Below the pieces are notes generated by a model. It ran no database searches, was not told the origin of the DNA, and saw only the letters and a list, made by a program, of their open reading frames with translations. This document shows, in pieces, positions 62,266 to 64,000 of a stretch of 64,000 nucleotides of DNA. Each line of letters opens with the position of its first letter. The first letter of the stretch is position 1. The position numbers and the translations under genes were made by a program. Origin of the DNA: an uncultured Spartobacteria bacterium (GTDB lineage Bacteria; Verrucomicrobiota; Verrucomicrobiia; Chthoniobacterales; Chthoniobacteraceae). The stretch is taken from assembly GCA_903919125.1 (NCBI GenBank), contig CAIXGS010000005.1:1-64000 (forward strand), written 5' to 3'.

Positions 62266-64000
62266 ATGATTGAAACCCCTTCTTTCCGTGAAATTGTTGG
62301 TGAAGAGCGTCCCGCAGCCTTTGATCAGGTTGGGATCACTGTAGCATCGCCCGAGACCATCCGCGCATGGAGTCTTGGTGAAGTTAAGAACCCCGAAACA
62401 ATCAACTACCGGACGTTTAAGCCGGAAAAGGGCGGCCTTTTCTGCGAAAAGATTTTTGGTCCTACACGGGACTGGGAATGTTCATGTGGCAAGTACAAGC
62501 GCATCAAGCACAAGGGTGTGATCTGCGATCGTTGTGGTGTCGAGGTCACACTCGCTCGGGTGCGTCGTGAGCGCATGGGGCACATTGAGTTGGCCGTTCC
62601 TGTCACTCACATCTGGTTTTACAAGTGTATGCCTTCTCGAATTGGTTTGATGCTCGACATGTCGGGCCGCCAGTTGGAGCGCATCATTTACTATGAAGAT
62701 TACCTCGTCATCGATCCGGGTAATACGGGTCTCACGAAGGGACAGCTCCTCAACGAGATCGAGTACCGCGAGGCACTTGACTCCTTTGGCGAAGGTACCT
62801 TCGAAGCGGGAATGGGCGCCGAGGCGATTCGTAAGCTTCTATCCCTGATTGACTTGTCTGCAGTGCAGGGGGAGCTGTCTGAACAGTTGCTCAGCACGAA
62901 GTCCAAGCAAATCAAGAAGAAGGTGTCCAAGCGATTGAAGCTCGTTCAGGGTTTTGCGAACAGCAAGAGCCGTCCGGAGTGGATGATTTTGGAAGTTCTT
63001 CCGGTGATTCCACCGGATTTGCGTCCGCTCGTGCCGTTGGAAGGTGGTCGTTTTGCGACGTCCGATTTGAACGATTTGTATCGTCGCGTGATTAATCGTA
63101 ATAACCGGTTGCGCAACTTGTTACAGCTCAAAACGCCAGACGTTATTATCCGCAATGAAAAGCGGATGCTCCAGGAAGCAGTGGACGCACTCTTCGACAA
63201 CGGTCGCCACGGGCGTGCAGTAACGGGTGCGGGCAACCGTCCGTTGAAGTCGCTCTCTGACATGCTCAAAGGGAAGGGCGGACGTTTCCGCCAAAACTTG
63301 TTGGGTAAGCGCGTCGATTACTCGGGTCGTTCCGTCATCGTCATCGGGCCTGAACTCAAACTGCATCAGTGCGGGTTACCTAAGAAGATGGCGCTCGTAT
63401 TGTTCGAGCCATTCATCATTCGCGTTCTCAAGGAGCGCGGCTATGTGCACACGGTGCGCAGTGCCAAGAAGATGATCGACCGACAGACGCCGGAAGTTTG
63501 GGACATTTTGGAACAGGTGACCAAGGGCCATCCTGTGCTCCTGAACCGTGCTCCCACACTGCATCGTCTTTCGATCCAAGCCTTCGAGCCTCAGCTTATC
63601 GAGGGCGAAGCCATTCGTATTCATCCGCTGGTTTGTACCGCATACAACGCGGACTTCGACGGTGACCAGATGGCCGTGCACGTGCCGCTTTCCGTGGAAG
63701 CTCAGATGGAGGCTCGGATGCTCATGCTAGCGTCCAACAACATCTTCTCGCCTTCTAGCGGCAAGCCTGTGACCACACCGTCCCAAGACATCGTGCTTGG
63801 ATGTTACTACTTGACCCAGAACCCGCGCAGACAAGGCGAGGTCGAGGGAATGCGTCTCCCGCTCTTCGCCGACGCCGGCGAAGTCGAGTTTGCGCTCGCG
63901 GACAAGTCCGTTAAAGTTCACGACCGCATTCGTTTCAAGAACCCGAATGTGGGCCAGAATACGGTCTATGGCGACTCAGCCACTCACGTGATTGAGACAA
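62266..64000 (+). CDS. rpoC: RNA polymerase beta' subunit, N-terminal part, cut by window end
   Basis: ATG at 62266 opens a frame running to the window end (about 578 residues). It has the N-terminal zinc-binding [60 protein letters not shown], and the catalytic metal site [17 protein letters not shown]. These are universal beta' features. It is 91 bases downstream of rpoB in the same operon. The C-terminal two thirds lie outside the window. Confidence 0.98.
   Translation, partial: MIETPSFREIVGEERPAAFDQVGITVASPETIRAWSLGEVKNPETINYRTFKPEKGGLFCEKIFGPTRDWECSCGKYKRIKHKGVICDRCGVEVTLARVRRERMGHIELAVPVTHIWFYKCMPSRIGLMLDMSGRQLERIIYYEDYLVIDPGNTGLTKGQLLNEIEYREALDSFGEGTFEAGMGAEAIRKLLSLIDLSAVQGELSEQLLSTKSKQIKKKVSKRLKLVQGFANSKSRPEWMILEVLPVIPPDLRPLVPLEGGRFATSDLNDLYRRVINRNNRLRNLLQLKTPDVIIRNEKRMLQEAVDALFDNGRHGRAVTGAGNRPLKSLSDMLKGKGGRFRQNLLGKRVDYSGRSVIVIGPELKLHQCGLPKKMALVLFEPFIIRVLKERGYVHTVRSAKKMIDRQTPEVWDILEQVTKGHPVLLNRAPTLHRLSIQAFEPQLIEGEAIRIHPLVCTAYNADFDGDQMAVHVPLSVEAQMEARMLMLASNNIFSPSSGKPVTTPSQDIVLGCYYLTQNPRRQGEVEGMRLPLFADAGEVEFALADKSVKVHDRIRFKNPNVGQNTVYGDSATHVIET

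Noticed and set aside
1-64000. CRISPR arrays, tRNA or rRNA genes
   Set aside because: No regularly spaced repeats and no tRNA-like TPsiC-acceptor pattern or rRNA segments were seen while reading; no covariance search could be run.

Overview
The window looks like a chromosomal piece of a Gram-negative bacterium of the PVC group, most likely Verrucomicrobiota. This is inference from content: two secreted sulfatases, an M60-like mucinase-type peptidase, a Tat-exported sugar isomerase-like protein, a large autotransporter, an MsbA-type exporter, a short archaeal-type prolyl-tRNA synthetase, and many first genes without a Shine-Dalgarno motif. No 16S rRNA or tRNA gene was found to fix the taxonomy.

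Region 1 (1-13.5 kb) is an accessory surface-glycan locus. It holds two multi-pass membrane proteins of glycosyltransferase-C appearance, two GT2-type glycosyltransferases, a divergent GatZ/KbaZ-type aldolase-family protein, and a tight minus-strand operon (cupin, nucleotidyltransferase-kinase fusion, shikimate-dehydrogenase-like oxidoreductase). Opposite that operon lies a KdsC-like HAD phosphatase. Together they look like an uncharacterised route to a nucleotide-activated sugar, sugar acid or polyol and its transfer. The locus is scarred: IS66 remnants with a 187-bp repeat at 2.0-2.8 kb, an FAD oxidoreductase fragment with a nonsense codon fused to a nucleotidyltransferase fragment at 12.25 kb, and an intact antitoxin/VapC pair at 12.7-13.5 kb.

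Region 2 (13.6-35.7 kb) is mixed. It has an exported isomerase-like protein, an unrecognised 687-residue protein, a decayed RelE-type toxin-antitoxin pair, an intact paralogue of the broken FAD oxidoreductase, MsbA, a 44-residue basic protein, a CLC fluoride-type transporter, a dTDP-sugar-type epimerase/DUF5672 group, envelope proteins (PLD-family, papain-like lipoprotein, L,D-transpeptidase), nitroreductase, DUF151 nuclease, CstA, the serA-pepA operon, and an antitoxin next to a beheaded toxin.

Region 3 (35.7-55.6 kb) has the autotransporter, two sulfatases around a DUF4160/DUF2442 pair and a triple CxxC-repeat protein, a Gfo/Idh/MocA oxidoreductase, then a minus-strand run of metabolic genes: CysI-type siroheme reductase, prolyl-tRNA synthetase, a two-domain siroheme-decarboxylase-like protein, a lipoate ligase-like protein and FabF. 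An M60-like peptidase and a sensor protein that has lost its phospho-acceptor histidine and ATPase domain follow.

Region 4 (55.9-64 kb) is the core operon rplA-rplJ-rplL-rpoB-rpoC, cut by the window end inside rpoC. It has several strong RNA hairpins between genes. It is preceded by unrelated genes rather than by secE-nusG-rplK. All calls come from reading the sequence; no database search was run.
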